Below are positions 10,052-21,736 of a stretch of DNA of 64,000 nucleotides, piece after piece. Source of the stretch: Apophysomyces variabilis (taxonomy: Eukaryota > Mucoromycota > Mucoromycetes > Mucorales > Mucoraceae); NCBI GenBank assembly GCA_002749535.1, contig MZZL01000117.1, forward strand, positions 310,001 through 374,000, read 5' to 3'. Both the position numbers and the translations under genes were made by a program. The notes under the pieces were generated by a model, which did not search any database, was not told where the DNA came from, and saw only the letters and a program-made list of their open reading frames with translations. Within the stretch, counting starts at the first letter, position 1, and every line of letters starts with the position of its first letter.

Positions 10052-10649
10052 TTATCCCTGTTTCATCGTCATTGTCTTACAAAACAATTTAAGACGAAAC
10101 GCATCGACGCCATTCAGATAATATCGATAGAGGCGTTTATCCTTGATAAATCCTAATCTTTGGTATAAACCAAGAGCTCCTTGGTTGGTGTATTCTGTTT
10201 CGAGTACAATCTTCGTAGAATTTCCTTAACATCCCTATCACATGCTTCAATTCTTTTTGTATTTTTACCTCGTCAGCATCCTGTTTCCGCATAGCATCAA
10301 TGGCCATCTTCACCAGAGTAGTAGCTATCGCACGTTTCCGATATTCTTTTGCCACAGCCAGCATGGCTATATATCCTCGAAGCCGATCTTTATGTCGATC
10401 GAGTTTACAAATGATCACGCCCACACATTGGTCGTTGTCCATGGCCTAGGACATGTTTAGCGTTCTGTCGTACGATGCGAATTGATTGTTTCTGCTTACG
10501 AGGAAACACAGATTCGGCCAATTGTGAATGAAATAGCGATACGTATAAATGGAATATGGTTCCGATAGGTCGTTTTCGATTAAGTGAATAATGGAAGGTA
10601 GCTGATGCTCGGACTCATAAGAGATGAACTGAATGGGCCGCTCAGACAT
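10052..10649 (-). CDS. NAA30: N-alpha-acetyltransferase 30, catalytic subunit of NatC
   Basis: NatC acetylates N-terminal Met followed by hydrophobic residues during translation. Three exons: 10500-10649, 10269-10445, 10052-10210 (161 aa; yeast Mak3 is 176). Family blocks seen: [21 protein letters not shown] (the last residues of exon 1), [31 protein letters not shown] and [17 protein letters not shown]. The acetyl-CoA loop usually reads R-x-x-G-x-G/A. Here it is RKRAIA (residues 86-91), so the conserved Gly is Ala89. The fold and all other motifs are intact, so activity is likely. The start is the only ATG giving the conserved N-terminus. Confidence 0.92.
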
Positions 10650-11043
10650 GGTGAATGATTAGTTGCTTTTCTTCGGGTCAGATAAACCACAATGTTTCCC
10701 AATTTTGGCTGACCGTTAAAATAGACGACGCTTTTCAGGACTTTGATATGCCCAAAAATTATGACAGGTAAAGGCATGGAATAACAAACGTGATAAGCGA
10801 AACGTTTTGTCTCATAAGACATTTTGCAATCTTGGCTATTGCCTGACAGTTAGCGGAAACTCTGGATCGTTTTAATGGAGTCGTGAATTCGTGTGTTTAT
10901 ATTGTATCAATCACTGTTTCGATATGTCATGAGGGTTATAAAATACATTTAAGAAATTGCGCGATTAGTCCGGTCTAAGTAGAAAAAGATGCATATGCTT
11001 TTGTTTTATACACTGAGTTTTGTCCAACAGAAAACTGTGCACA
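10650..11043. other. Spacer between two same-strand genes
   Basis: 394 bp between the NAA30 start and the methyltransferase stop. An 80-codon minus-strand frame (10580-10822, begins with ATG) overlaps the NAA30 start and is probably leader sequence. It has no recognised domain. Confidence 0.45.
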
Positions 11044-12249
11044 TTACAGCTTTCGAAATTTGCCCTGTAACCACACTCGGTACATTTTGAGTCTTCTGCT
11101 TCGATTCACGATTAAGCGCCGATCCACAGCATTTTGTTCGATAGCAAATTTTGGACCCGATTCATCACTGAATGAGAAGATCGTTGCGATCTCTTCAGGG
11201 GTGAAAAAATACACACGCGTACCGTCACCGCGGATGTAGAAATTCTCTTTTAGCAGGCGTTTTTCTTTGAATCGCAACTGAGCCAAGTCATATCGACCAT
11301 AATCACGGAAAAGGATAATGCCTCCTGGCTTGAGCATCTACATCACCAAAAACGAAAAGGGTCAAAAAGGTTACGCGAGTTAGAAAAGCATATTGGGACA
11401 ACAGATATGATGCCATCTACCTTATGCATGTTAAGGACAGCCTGATTCCATTGCTCAGGTGTTAATGCAGATAGAACAAAGATAAGGACGATAATATCCA
11501 GCGAGCCAGGCTCTATATGCTCGGGAATATCTGGGCTTGCAAGATCCCACACAAAGGCTAAAGAGCGACTTGTGTCATAATTAGGATTAGAGCGGACAAC
11601 TTCAACAGCGGTACTAGAGAAATCTGCCGCATATACGAAAAGTTCTGAATTCTTGCTTTGCTGAAGCAACGGGAACATGGTGTTACCAGCACCACAGCCC
11701 ACTTCGAATACTGTTTTCTTCCCTGCCTACATGTAAAATGATCCACATCAGCACCACGCCATCTCTAGAACCATCTATATTATTTTCCTCTTACGTTCTC
11801 ATCCGCTGTATGGAAAAGTTCCGGGAACTCGATTCGTAGCCAGTTTCTATCCTTAAAGAACCTGTTTTCGTTCTTCTCATAAAACTTGTTCCAATACTCT
11901 GCAGGCTGTGTGTAGTATTGCACTTCAACAAAAGAGAAGATTAGCCCTCCGTGAACCAAATCACTATGCTAGAAAGCTGCATTTACCTTGTTCTTCCTCA
12001 GGTACGGGGCTGTTAATATGTCGTTGAATTTGACTTTGTGCATATGTTTCCTGTTCTTCATCCCATTCTACATGATCCCTTTTGCATCAAAAGTCAATCA
12101 AACCGTAGAGTTTTCCTTTCTAGTTGAACCCACCAAGCGTTATGTTCGAACACAGCGTTTTCGTCTTTCAAGAGTCGAGAGCCAAAAGTAGACTGACTGT
12201 CTTGAGTCACATCCAAGGCAGAAGACTGGATCTTTTTTTCGCTAGTCAT
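11044..12249 (-). CDS. tRNA N3-methylcytidine methyltransferase, METTL2/Trm140 type
   Basis: SAM-dependent enzyme making m3C32 in the anticodon loop of tRNA(Thr)/tRNA(Ser)-type substrates. Five exons: 12134-12249, 11987-12078, 11795-11922, 11421-11726, 11044-11337 (311 aa). The N-terminal signature [15 protein letters not shown] spans the exon 1/2 splice and is typical of METTL2/8/Trm140 rather than METTL6. Then come [16 protein letters not shown], the SAM loop [11 protein letters not shown] (118-128), [36 protein letters not shown], and a final exon with [20 protein letters not shown] and the FFTPEE motif. It lacks the actin-binding extension of budding yeast Abp140. METTL8-like mitochondrial targeting is not seen. 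Confidence 0.93.
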
Positions 12250-14809
12250 GAATAAATGGGATTGCCTACGAAAGAATGGTCGACTGGTGGCCTGTTGAAT
12301 AAATGTCTGACTGGTGGCTTATTATGCTTAAACTGCATCACAGCCTCAGGTCGCATTAATGGGTCTAAGCTGCCATAATGGCTTCAATGCTAAGAGGAAC
12401 GGGGTAATAGGACTAAAAAGACACTGATTGACTCCTTATTATCCCATTCTTCCACGCTACAAATGATGCTCTCTCGTGCAAAGTAACATCTACAGAAAGA
12501 AAAAACATGGCAAAAGTTAGCACCAAGGACACTCAGTGGTGGATTAATCAGCCAGATTGAAGCAAATATCAAACTACTCATTCTATCTGATAAAGTTTTT
12601 TTATTGGCAAAGCTGATAGGACCCTTTGATCCTCAAGGCGATGGAATTACGGTCTATAGCAATGCATGACGGAAATCATAGTTTATCACTATCCTAGTAC
12701 CTTCTACAATCGTGTATAACAATGCTAGCGCAGAAATTTGCTTAATTCTAGCATTCCGTCTTAGAGGCATTTATATCCAACAAGGCATAGTGTGTATACG
12801 CTTCAATAGATTTGAACAGGACGAAGCGGACTAGGCAAATCAGCTAGGAAATCCCGTGTCTACAGCTGGTGAGCGTCATAGTTAGCAAAAAGAAATATGC
12901 ATTGGCAGACGCAAGCTCGTAGCAGAAACCAGGTTTACGCCTTACCAGGATGTTGTGCTTAAGTTATTGTTGGAAAAGTAATCTGTTCCTGACGGCGGTT
13001 ATGATTAGAAAATCTTGATATTAGATTGCGCTTGCATTTTTCACATAAACGGGAATACAAACATAAAATTCGTACATCAAGAGGCTATGATAAAGTAGTT
13101 CCTGTGCAACTTGCCAAGTACTGCTAAGATCGTCTAAAGGGCAAGCACTGACCCATTTTCTTTGAGAACTTTATTATATCTTTAATTGTCATACTTACCG
13201 GAGCCTTTCCATAGTTAGTATTCCTTTTTTTCGGGGGGAGGATGTTGATAGGGAGTAACTCTAGGCATGATCGAAAAGCTGGCGTTTCTAATATCATATG
13301 AAACCGAGCAGCTCTTGTTGCAAGAATTCCTTCAAAGCTACTAATTACTCTTCTGATAATCTTTATGCAAAAGAAGCTTATTAGCGAATACTAATGCTGT
13401 ATGGATGCAGTTTTCAGAAAGGAAAGTGAGTTCACTTGTACTTCCCTCTTGACGGGAAAACAGTTCATGTATAGTTTGTTATATTCATCTGTCAACGTTA
13501 CTGGCCACTATGATCTACGTACACGATGTTTCTGAGTTAGCCACTTTATATAATTACTTGCTTTTGTCTACTTACTCTATCCCGAGATAATGAGAGGGAA
13601 AAAGTGTGTTGGCGCAAAGGTCCTGCATTGGTAACACCATCGGCTGGCTGTGGCATGGCGCCTATTTTGAATGTCCGAATTTGTGCTGCAACGACTTCGT
13701 CATGCGCGAAAATAGATAGGCTAGATGAGAAAAAAAGAAGAAAAAACTTGACGTTGTCAATAACAACCATCATGGCAATATAATCTGGCTATCTTGCATT
13801 TGATTTAGCTTCATTGGAATATAGCACCACAAGAACGATGGCGAAACTGCATGCAATCATGCGGATAAGTTTTCCTGCAGAAAACCAAAGGAAAAAGAAG
13901 TTAGGAGCGATCCCTCTCTCGGCCCGATTTGTTACACAGGCATTATCGGAAGGGATCAAAAAAGGTGTGATCCGAGCATGGGAACCTTTGGATGAAAAGA
14001 AGCACATATCGAAACTATGATCTTTGTTTTTCTTTTGGGGCTAACTGTATACATAAGATATAGCTATGCCAAAGTGGCAAAAAGAAGATAGAAGTATATG
14101 ATGCGTTATGAAACGAAAACAGCCTTATTGTTTATGTTTCATCCTTTTGCTTGCACCCCTTCCTTTGTGGGACTTTATACACACTGCTGTGCCTTTTGTT
14201 GTCACTTTCACATCGATAACAGAAAAAGACAAGAACATAAGAGTTTAGAGAATAGATAGCAATCCCAAAAAAAGTTCGGTTTATTTTATTCATTATCCAC
14301 ACATGATATTAAATGCTGCGAATAGCATCGTATCACAGAATTATCTGACAGCTAAATTCCCTTCTTCAACATCCCTTCTTTTTATTAATATCCTTTGTAC
14401 TGAATACAGTGCGTTTGTTCTCCAGGTTGTACGAACTGGGACTGTGGGAGAAAATAGTCGCCCTGGAAGAAAAGGAGGTATTGTGTCACCCTACTTACAT
14501 AGTATTCTTTATTTTTTTTTGGATACAAGAAAATGGATTTACAGCAATAGAATTATTTATACCAGAGAACGCCAATCTAATAACAAGGAAGAAAAAGCTA
14601 GTCGTTTTGTGTTTATATGATTGTTCTCTATTAAAGGACTGCATAATAAACAATCGGGTCCTTCCAGCCTTTTCCGTTCTACGTTGGCCAACTTTTTATT
14701 ATGCATTTTAATGTCATTTTGTAACAGGATGTTGGCGGCGGCATGTGATAGGAAAACAAACGCTAAGGAACAAGTAAAAAAAAAAAAAAAAAAAAAAAAT
14801 GGAAAGAAA
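12250..14809. other. Gene-poor region
   Basis: About 2.5 kb, AT-rich. Two short frames stand head to head: minus 13546-13773 (75 aa, with a hydrophobic start MMVVIDNVKFFLLFF) and plus from ATG 13838 to 14020 (basic, RKKKLGAIPLSARFV). Neither is recognised nor has splice support. A possible isolated exon at about 14425-14475 (LYELGLWEKIVALEEKE, flanked by CAG and GTATTG) could not be joined to anything. No RNA gene was seen. Confidence 0.4.
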
Positions 14810-14935
14810 NNNNNNNNNNNNNNNNNNNNNNNNNNNNNNNNNNNNNNNNNNNNNNNNNNNNNNNNNNNNNNNNNNNNNNNNNNNNNNNNNNNNNNNNNNN
14901 NNNNNNNNNNNNNNNNNNNNNNNNNNNNNNNNNNN
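14810..14935. other. Assembly gap (126 N) between poly-A tracts
   Basis: 126 undetermined bases, with 24 A residues ending at 14799 to the left and 16 A starting at 14936 to the right. The bases just left of the gap (14795-14809, AAAAATGGAAAGAAA) recur just right of it (14953-14967), so the two contig ends probably overlap and the true gap may be zero or negative. Confidence 0.95.
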
Positions 14936-15080
14936 AAAAAAAAAAAAAAAAGAAAAATGGAAAGAAAGTGCAACACACAACAAGGACGGCTCTAGTCGTT
15001 TGTGTCACCACAAGAATTGAAGCGTAAACAAACAAAGAGGGCGAACCAACCTAACAAAAATTTGTTACTGTGAGTATGCA

Positions 15081-15089
15081 TATAAAAGG
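15081..15089 (+). promoter_or_regulatory. TATA box of homeobox gene
   Basis: TATAAAAGG lies 71 bp before the ATG at 15160 but only 5 bp after the upstream in-frame ATG at 15076. A core promoter here argues that translation starts at 15160 (MYRPSTNRDF) or later, not at 15076. Confidence 0.55.
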
Positions 15090-15159
15090 ACGCGTCCGTA
15101 TGTTCTTGCTTATCACAGCATCTTCTTTTCCGCTAACTCTGGCGTTTCCTCACCTTGTC

Positions 15160-17058
15160 ATGTATCGACCGAGCACCAACAGAGACTTTCGATCCTGTTT
15201 TGCATCAACACGCCCATATTACTTAAATTTATCATCGCTACATCCCCTTTCCACTACGACTTCTATATCGCAATGGACAGCCTGTGTGGACAACAATGTC
15301 CCATTTGAACAACCCGCCGTCGATCTGAGATCCCCGCAGTCCTGCTGGTCTGCACAAAAGCTGCATGATGCCGTACCCGCTGCCTCATCGTGGTCCCTTT
15401 TCAGCCCACCCAACTATAATCTTACCACGCTGGCCGTGGATACAACAACAACAACTTCCTCCTCATCACCAACAGCAACCTACTGCTCTCCTATCACTAT
15501 GGATGATGACCTGGCGTCCGTTTTTCCTTCCGATCCCCTTCCACCAACAGCCGCACTCGATCCCGGAACGGTGGACGAATTTCTGGGCATGAAGCTCTTC
15601 CCAACGGACGATTATGCCGATTCCATTTCATGCCCAGTGCAGACGGTTCAAACAACACCTTCCCTGTTGGCAAAGGAAGATCATGGCTCTGACAAGCTAT
15701 TCTGGGATCGCCTTTGTCCATTCCCACCTTTCTCTCCTGAACTGGAACTCTCGTCGTTCGGACAAGTTACTGAGCGCGCGATGGCATTAATGTCGCGCTC
15801 GCCATTGCTGCTGCATTCACCATTGCCGAGCCCACCCAGTACTGACATTGAATCCGTCCATTCTCATAGCAGCAACCGTAGTACATTTGATGGCGATTTG
15901 GGAGACTATCCAGCTGAAAATGGAAATGATCCAGCCGTGGTGAATCCTATGCAACTTTGGCAGTTTGACCCTGTGTACGATGCTCACCCACTTTTCGAGA
16001 CGTTCAATCAGTTGAATACATTGACCAATCTGCCCAGAGAATCTCTCTCCGATTTGCTTGGCTCTATGCTGGATAACATCGCGGCCACGCTTCGATCATG
16101 GCCTCAGCAGCGCACATCACAATATCCTGGAGACAATACCGTTCGTGCCCATATCCATCAACTTCTCTGCAAGCTAAAAGATTGTGTGGCATATCAAGAA
16201 GAAACGCATGGATTCGTACGTTATTCTACACTATTGCAAGAGCTTCAAGACCTTGTTCTATATCAAGGCCATTGCTCACAATCAAACATGGAAGGCTCTA
16301 CGAAGGATGCGGATACAGTGTGGCCATCATCTTCTGAGGAAGAAGAGGAGGAACAGGAGGACGAAGATTACGTGGATACGTACTCAAAAGGGCGACGACA
16401 GGATATGTGGAAACGTACTATGCAGGAAGAAGTTCCTTGTCTCCCCGAATCTGATGATCAGGATGCAGCTAGCAATTCAGATGACAGAGTGCGAGCCAAG
16501 GTTGCAAATCCTGTGTATACTGCAGAAGAAGAAGAGGAAGAAGACGACGAGGAAGAGGAAGACGAGGATGAAGAAGACGAAGAAGTTGATGTTATGTCTG
16601 AAGACGATGAAGACTACGAGACAATCTCTTACTCGAGTTCCAGGCGCTCCAGTTCTCATTCTGGTCGCAAGACTCGCAAAAATTACAAGCCTGAACAGAC
16701 TAAAATCCTGATGACCTTCTATCTCACTCACGATGGAAACACGCCCGACGTAAAAAGCAAAGCATACCTTGCCAAAGAAACTAGCCTGTCCGTTGGTCAA
16801 AGTAAAGTATTCATTAAGCTCACACAAAGAAAAATCAACTAATAACGCTTATGCATAACTCTAGTTTCTACTTGGTTTCAAAATGCTCGTCGCCGGCAAA
16901 AAGACAAGCTGCAGAAGTTTAAGGAACTATCGGAAACCTACCCTGAGGATGTCTATGATTACGTCTCATTCACACGATTTACTGAGCATAAATCTGAGAA
17001 TGCTAAAAAGCGACGATCAAGCGAGCAGCATGTTCCGGCAGTGAAAAGGCGCAAATGA
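15160..17058 (+). CDS. Homeodomain transcription factor with acidic central region
   Basis: Two exons, 15160-16801 and 16865-17058 (611 aa from this start; 639 from ATG 15076). A typical 60-residue homeodomain lies near the C-terminus, about residues 504-563. Helix 3 reads ISTWFQNARRRQKDKL, with Trp551, Phe552, Asn554 and Arg556 at the diagnostic positions. The 63-nt intron interrupts codon 548 just before helix 3, so exon 1 alone ends in a false KVFIKLTQRKIN tail. The N-terminal 350 residues are Ser/Thr/Pro-rich. Residues about 390-500 contain long Glu/Asp runs, a likely activation or histone-interacting region. The end KKRRSSEQ-VKRRK is a bipartite-type nuclear signal. Target genes cannot be inferred. 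Confidence 0.88.
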
Positions 17059-17381
17059 AGGACGGAGAGGATTACGAAAAAAAAATTGTTTCATTAGTAT
17101 CATAACTCTGTAGATAGCTTTACTTTTACTTTGTTTTATATCTGTTTATGTAAAAATTGTAATCAACACAAAAACGTTGAATATTATTATTGGCAAGTAT
17201 TTTCCAGCACCAACCGGAAAGATACATGTTCGTCTTCTTTCTTTCCATTTTTATACAAAGCATGCAAAGGAACAAGTTTTAGTGGTCGTTTCAACGATAG
17301 CTATATGCTTACTAACCAAATCATCTATAGAATTTGGTCTGACGGTTTCCGTATTTCCTTTTGCCCTGCTCACTAGAAAAA

Positions 17382-17785
17382 TGTCCGTGGATGCCATGGA
17401 AAAATGTGGCTATGATTTGTTGATTCTGTGCTTGTCGGATGATGCGGATTACAGATCTTTGCAAACAGATCTCCATTTAGACATTGAATATCAAGGTAGG
17501 TGATGTATATGAATAAGAAAACAAAGTCATTTCCCTGTAGCATCAAAGCCAACCATAACATTAACGAAGGCAAGATTGTTTTGTTTCAGAAGTTATATTA
17601 GCTCAATGCTGCAAAATGCGCATGTGATATATGTACCGTACACACCTGTCAGCAAGGTAACACAGTTCTTTTACACACTAGCCATGTTTGGCATCCATGC
17701 CATACGCGAATCTTGGAACTCGGCGTACGGCTTTTTCCCATTGAAAAACACACAAAGAAAAACAAAGCACAGACGAAAGAACTAA
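17382..17785 (+). CDS. Hypothetical two-exon small ORF
   Basis: ATG at 17382 opens MSVDAMEKCGYDLLILCL. A GTAGGT donor after LDIEYQ (about 17495) and a CTGTAG acceptor at about 17540 restore a frame reading ASKPTITLTKARLFCFRSY ... VIYVPYTPVSK, which continues to a stop at 17785 after a basic tail. The in-frame splice is the only support. No family is recognised and the frame also extends upstream to 17177. It may be chance. Confidence 0.25.
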
Positions 17786-20700
17786 TCACCTTTCGGCACA
17801 AAGCAACTTTCTTTACTAATTACCTTGTTGTTTATTTCTACCAACCTTCGCTGGAGTAGAAAAGTTACTATGCCAAATGGTATCATCAGCGTAGATGGCG
17901 TTCAAGATGAGAGCAAAGGAAAACCAAAAACTAAATAATAATAGAAGAAAGCTTATAAAAAGCCTTCTAACCATTGGGATAACCGTTGCTTCTTTTCCTT
18001 TTTTAGCTTTTTAGACTAAGAGTTTCAGTAAAAGCGTAAACACGCTGACACTCTCACCGGAACCTTACTACGGTAAGGCGCTTTTACAAACCTTATTGAG
18101 CATCATTGATGCCAGCAACAGCGGAAAATTTCATATCCCTTCCTTTTTTGTTGCTTTTACAGCGCTTAGGTACTATCTGCTATAAGCATCATATCCATTA
18201 CTTACTATCACAGCGTTCCAAGTCTTTGTTGCTATATAAAACGAGCATTGCTCAAAACGCCTGCTTATCCAAAGTGTCGTGGAACTCAGGCATAAGTGCT
18301 ATCATTCATATCTTCTGGTTGTTGTTATTATGGTTCATTTATTACATGCTGCTATGCATATAGCGTTGCAGATGATTCGTCTTTGGTTGGGAAAAAGCTT
18401 ATATTGTAAGATTAGTTCCTATCTTTTCGGTGCCAAGGTGGTCTGCATGCTTCCGAAAAAAAAAGATACATCAACTGACTACCACTGTAAACAGCCTTCT
18501 ATTGGCATTTTTCAAGTGAGTTCTCAGGCAAAGTTCGTCAATACATCGCTTTGTTTAGGTAAAAATATTGCACATTAAAAACCCTGATATAGATACACTA
18601 TAGCGCTGGCTTTGCAGATTAAGATTATACGGCCAGAACAAAATTTTGCGAAAGTCAGTCTACCGTAACATTCGACTATGGGAACCAAATCTAACTGTAT
18701 GATGCGTTTCCATACAGGCTAATCCTTTGTATTCATACCGTTAACATTGTTCTGGAACTCACAGCATATTATTACCGATGGATTAATAGCATTTTATTTA
18801 GGTGAGACCCTTAAGAAGTAGAGTAGTTTATCAAAACATGAAACCTGCAAGATGAAATCTGTCATTGGATGGCAATGCTTGATTTACGATAGGATAACAC
18901 AAAATTTGCAAGTATGCCGAAGGCACTTAACCCGTTTCCAGAGAGTTCGATACCACATCCTTACGTAAACCTTTATCGCTTATGGTTATTTCTCGTAATG
19001 CATGGTGAAAAGAAATTCTGTTGGGTGCTTTTGATGACATATGATTGCAATAAGTTTAGACATTGTATCTAGCAGAAATGATTGTAGATTGACATAGACC
19101 TGAATAGCCCAATTTTTCTGTTGCTCATAGAATAGTGGCAGCACCAATCATAAATCCAAAAACGTTGTCTTCAAGTTGGCCTTAATAGAGGGCTGTTCTA
19201 TTGCATTGACAAGTCCTTCAACCTAACCATGCATCAGCAAATCTGAGAACAACATATGTTCATTCGCATTCGCGGTGCCTGCGTTTTTAGATCAGAAGTA
19301 CGAAGTCATCCTTTAACACATCATATGGCCTGGTTTGCAAGAATATTTCTGCAGTCAACGCGGCCTTATCATCAAGCACGCGTCGCTAATTGGATTAACA
19401 TGAGGTAGATTAAATTCTTTTTTATGCACCATCGCAGAAAATCCGTGTTAGAGCGATTATTTTTCTTTTTGGTGGCCACATCGTTATATTAATTAAGTAT
19501 CTTCCTGTCCCATCTGTTACAAACGGAAATGTGCACTGAAACTTCTCAACTTTTTCTCGATGCGTCCTTTTCTATGGCTATTAGTTGAATTCACGGAGCA
19601 ATTTTACTTGCCAGCTACTGTTCGTTGCTATCCTCTTAACAATAAGCAATTTACAAAATTTGCCTGTCATACTACTGGCGCGTCTGAGCTTAACAACTGG
19701 ATAAGAGCTCCTATAAGTTAACCATTGACATGGGAAATCTGTTACAAGGATTGAGCAATTGTTTAAATTGTTTTATTTACGAATTTGTCATATAAGAGTT
19801 AGCAAGGTTTATGGACATTATCAGCATCCACTGGGAAACATCCGCTTTTCAAGATTTACCCGCTGACATGGCGAATTATATACGCGGGACAATGAAACAG
19901 GGTCCATTTGTCTATTTCTGTTAGTTTCTACATTTTCCCATGTTTCCCATTGAAAATGAAGGGACACCATAATGTTGCAGAGGTTCATCTGACCGATATA
20001 GGCAGTGACGCAAAAGGCCATCCAAGGAATTATCCTGTTCTGGCCTAGATCCATGATGATTCAGCCAGGATAAGTTCTCATGCGGGGTAGATTAGGAAAT
20101 CAGTATCTAGAAAAAAATCAAAATCAATGCAGGGCAGCCCTTGGATTTGATTGTTTCCTTTGCCGGGCAAGGCTTGTCAGACTTGTCAAGGACAATGCTT
20201 TAGGACCTATGCTTTGCTTTTTCTTCCAGACTGGAAGGTTGAAGGGACGGATAAGCCACCGCATGACAGCTCATATTCGGGAGTAGATCTGTGGTAGTTC
20301 CTTAAGATATAGAAAAGGCGTATATGGTCTCCGATGCTCCATGATATACCCTAATTTTTTTTTGAATTTCACGTATAGGCAATGGACCAATTACTGGTGA
20401 TACACAGATGTGCCTCGTGCACGCGTTTGCTCAGTTATAATAAGCAGGCAGTGCTTCCTGATCCTTATTATTTTCCGAACATTGAACCAAGTACTAAATG
20501 GAAATCAGAGAATAAGCAGTACAGGTTCACATATTATTGTCATATGGATCCGGATATATATAACAAAAAAGTTCAAATTCGGCTTTCCAGCCTATTATCG
20601 ACAAATTAACGGATGGCTTAAAAAAGGAAAAAATTTCAAAGTAATGCCGAAGTAGCCATCAGATACTCTAAATTGGCGATTTCCGTCATGCTGCGATTGG

Positions 20701-21736
20701 TCCAACCATAAGTTTATACGTTGTTCAAAAGCCTCGTTTTTCTCTATGGATAAAGGTTTGTCTACGGACAAGATTCTAAGAAAGTTAGCTAATGAACTTG
20801 CTTGATTTGGGTAAAGACGTAATTTCTGGATGATCACATTGTATTTGCGGCGCCAGGAAGAAGATCTAAAACCCATCATGGGTTTGTATATGTTGAATTG
20901 AAAGAGGGATATTGTACAACAAAAAAGATGACATGGTTAATCAGTGCATGGGAAAACAAGCGGGAAAAATACCATTCCATTTTTTTAGCGTTTTTCTCAT
21001 AGCAAAGAAAATGAGCAATGACTTGAGTTGCGCATTGACACTTTGGAGTGCTAGTCATTCGGACCATCTAAAATAGAATGGTTTGCATATTTCAGCCTTG
21101 TTAAGCATCTTTTCCTTTGCCTTTTGTAGATTTGATATATATATGGATATCATGACACCATGTCACAAAGAAAAAGAAAAAAAAGTTAAAGTTTTCTGTG
21201 ACCTTATAGAAAACGCACGGTCCTTTGAATTCCTATACAATGTTATAGCATATGGACCAACTACTGTCTAGTATGTGAACTAGTTATCATTCGTTTGTAT
21301 GCGGAATTAATTTATCTGACGAGAAAGCGGGCTGTCAAAAAGCTACAGAAGGGCTTAGCAATAGACATGGACGGGACATAGAGAGAGAGAGAGAGAGAGG
21401 AAAAGACGATTTCGGTGGCTGCGCTGATTGGCTTTCTAGATTGTACAACGTACCACGTTCTTCAGAGGAGATTGGATTGGATAAGTCCAAATGAGCGTTG
21501 AGAGAATCAAGTGCTTGCCCTTCTAAGTATAAGATTAAAATCCCGAACTCCAGTTTTTTTTTTGTTTGACGATACGGTCCTGATCTTCTTCTCTTTCTCT
21601 CGTTCCTCTCTTTCTTTTTCCCTTTCTTTTTTAATTCTTTACTACATAACGAGGAGACAATACATCAGCAGATAGATCCATACGTGCACATTCCTTTATA
21701 TATTCGTCAAAATAACATAAACCACGCGTGGATACG
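17786..21736. other. Gene desert upstream of the receptor gene
   Basis: Nearly 4 kb with only short frames lacking motifs. The most protein-like are minus 20595-20879 (RRKYNVIIQKLRLYPNQASS) and plus 20382-20609. A short GA run lies at about 21379-21400. The CT-rich tract at about 21570-21650 followed by TTTATATA near 21696 probably belongs to the receptor promoter. No transposon, tRNA or rRNA was recognised. Confidence 0.5.

Noticed and set aside
14425..14475. Isolated exon-like segment reading LYELGLWEKIVALEEKE
   Set aside because: It has an acceptor and a weak donor, but no neighbour exon joins in phase. Kept only as a note.
14557..15035. Open frames running through the N gap
   Set aside because: They only stay open because N is untranslated as X. 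The flanks are poly-A/poly-T.
15219..16827. Other-frame ORFs inside the first homeobox gene, including the Lys/Arg-rich 16184-16711 frame
   Set aside because: The low-complexity acidic coding sequence leaves the other frames open. The homeodomain fixes the correct frame.
20382..20879. Protein-like frames on both strands in the 18-21 kb desert
   Set aside because: They overlap on opposite strands, lack splice structure and match no family I know.
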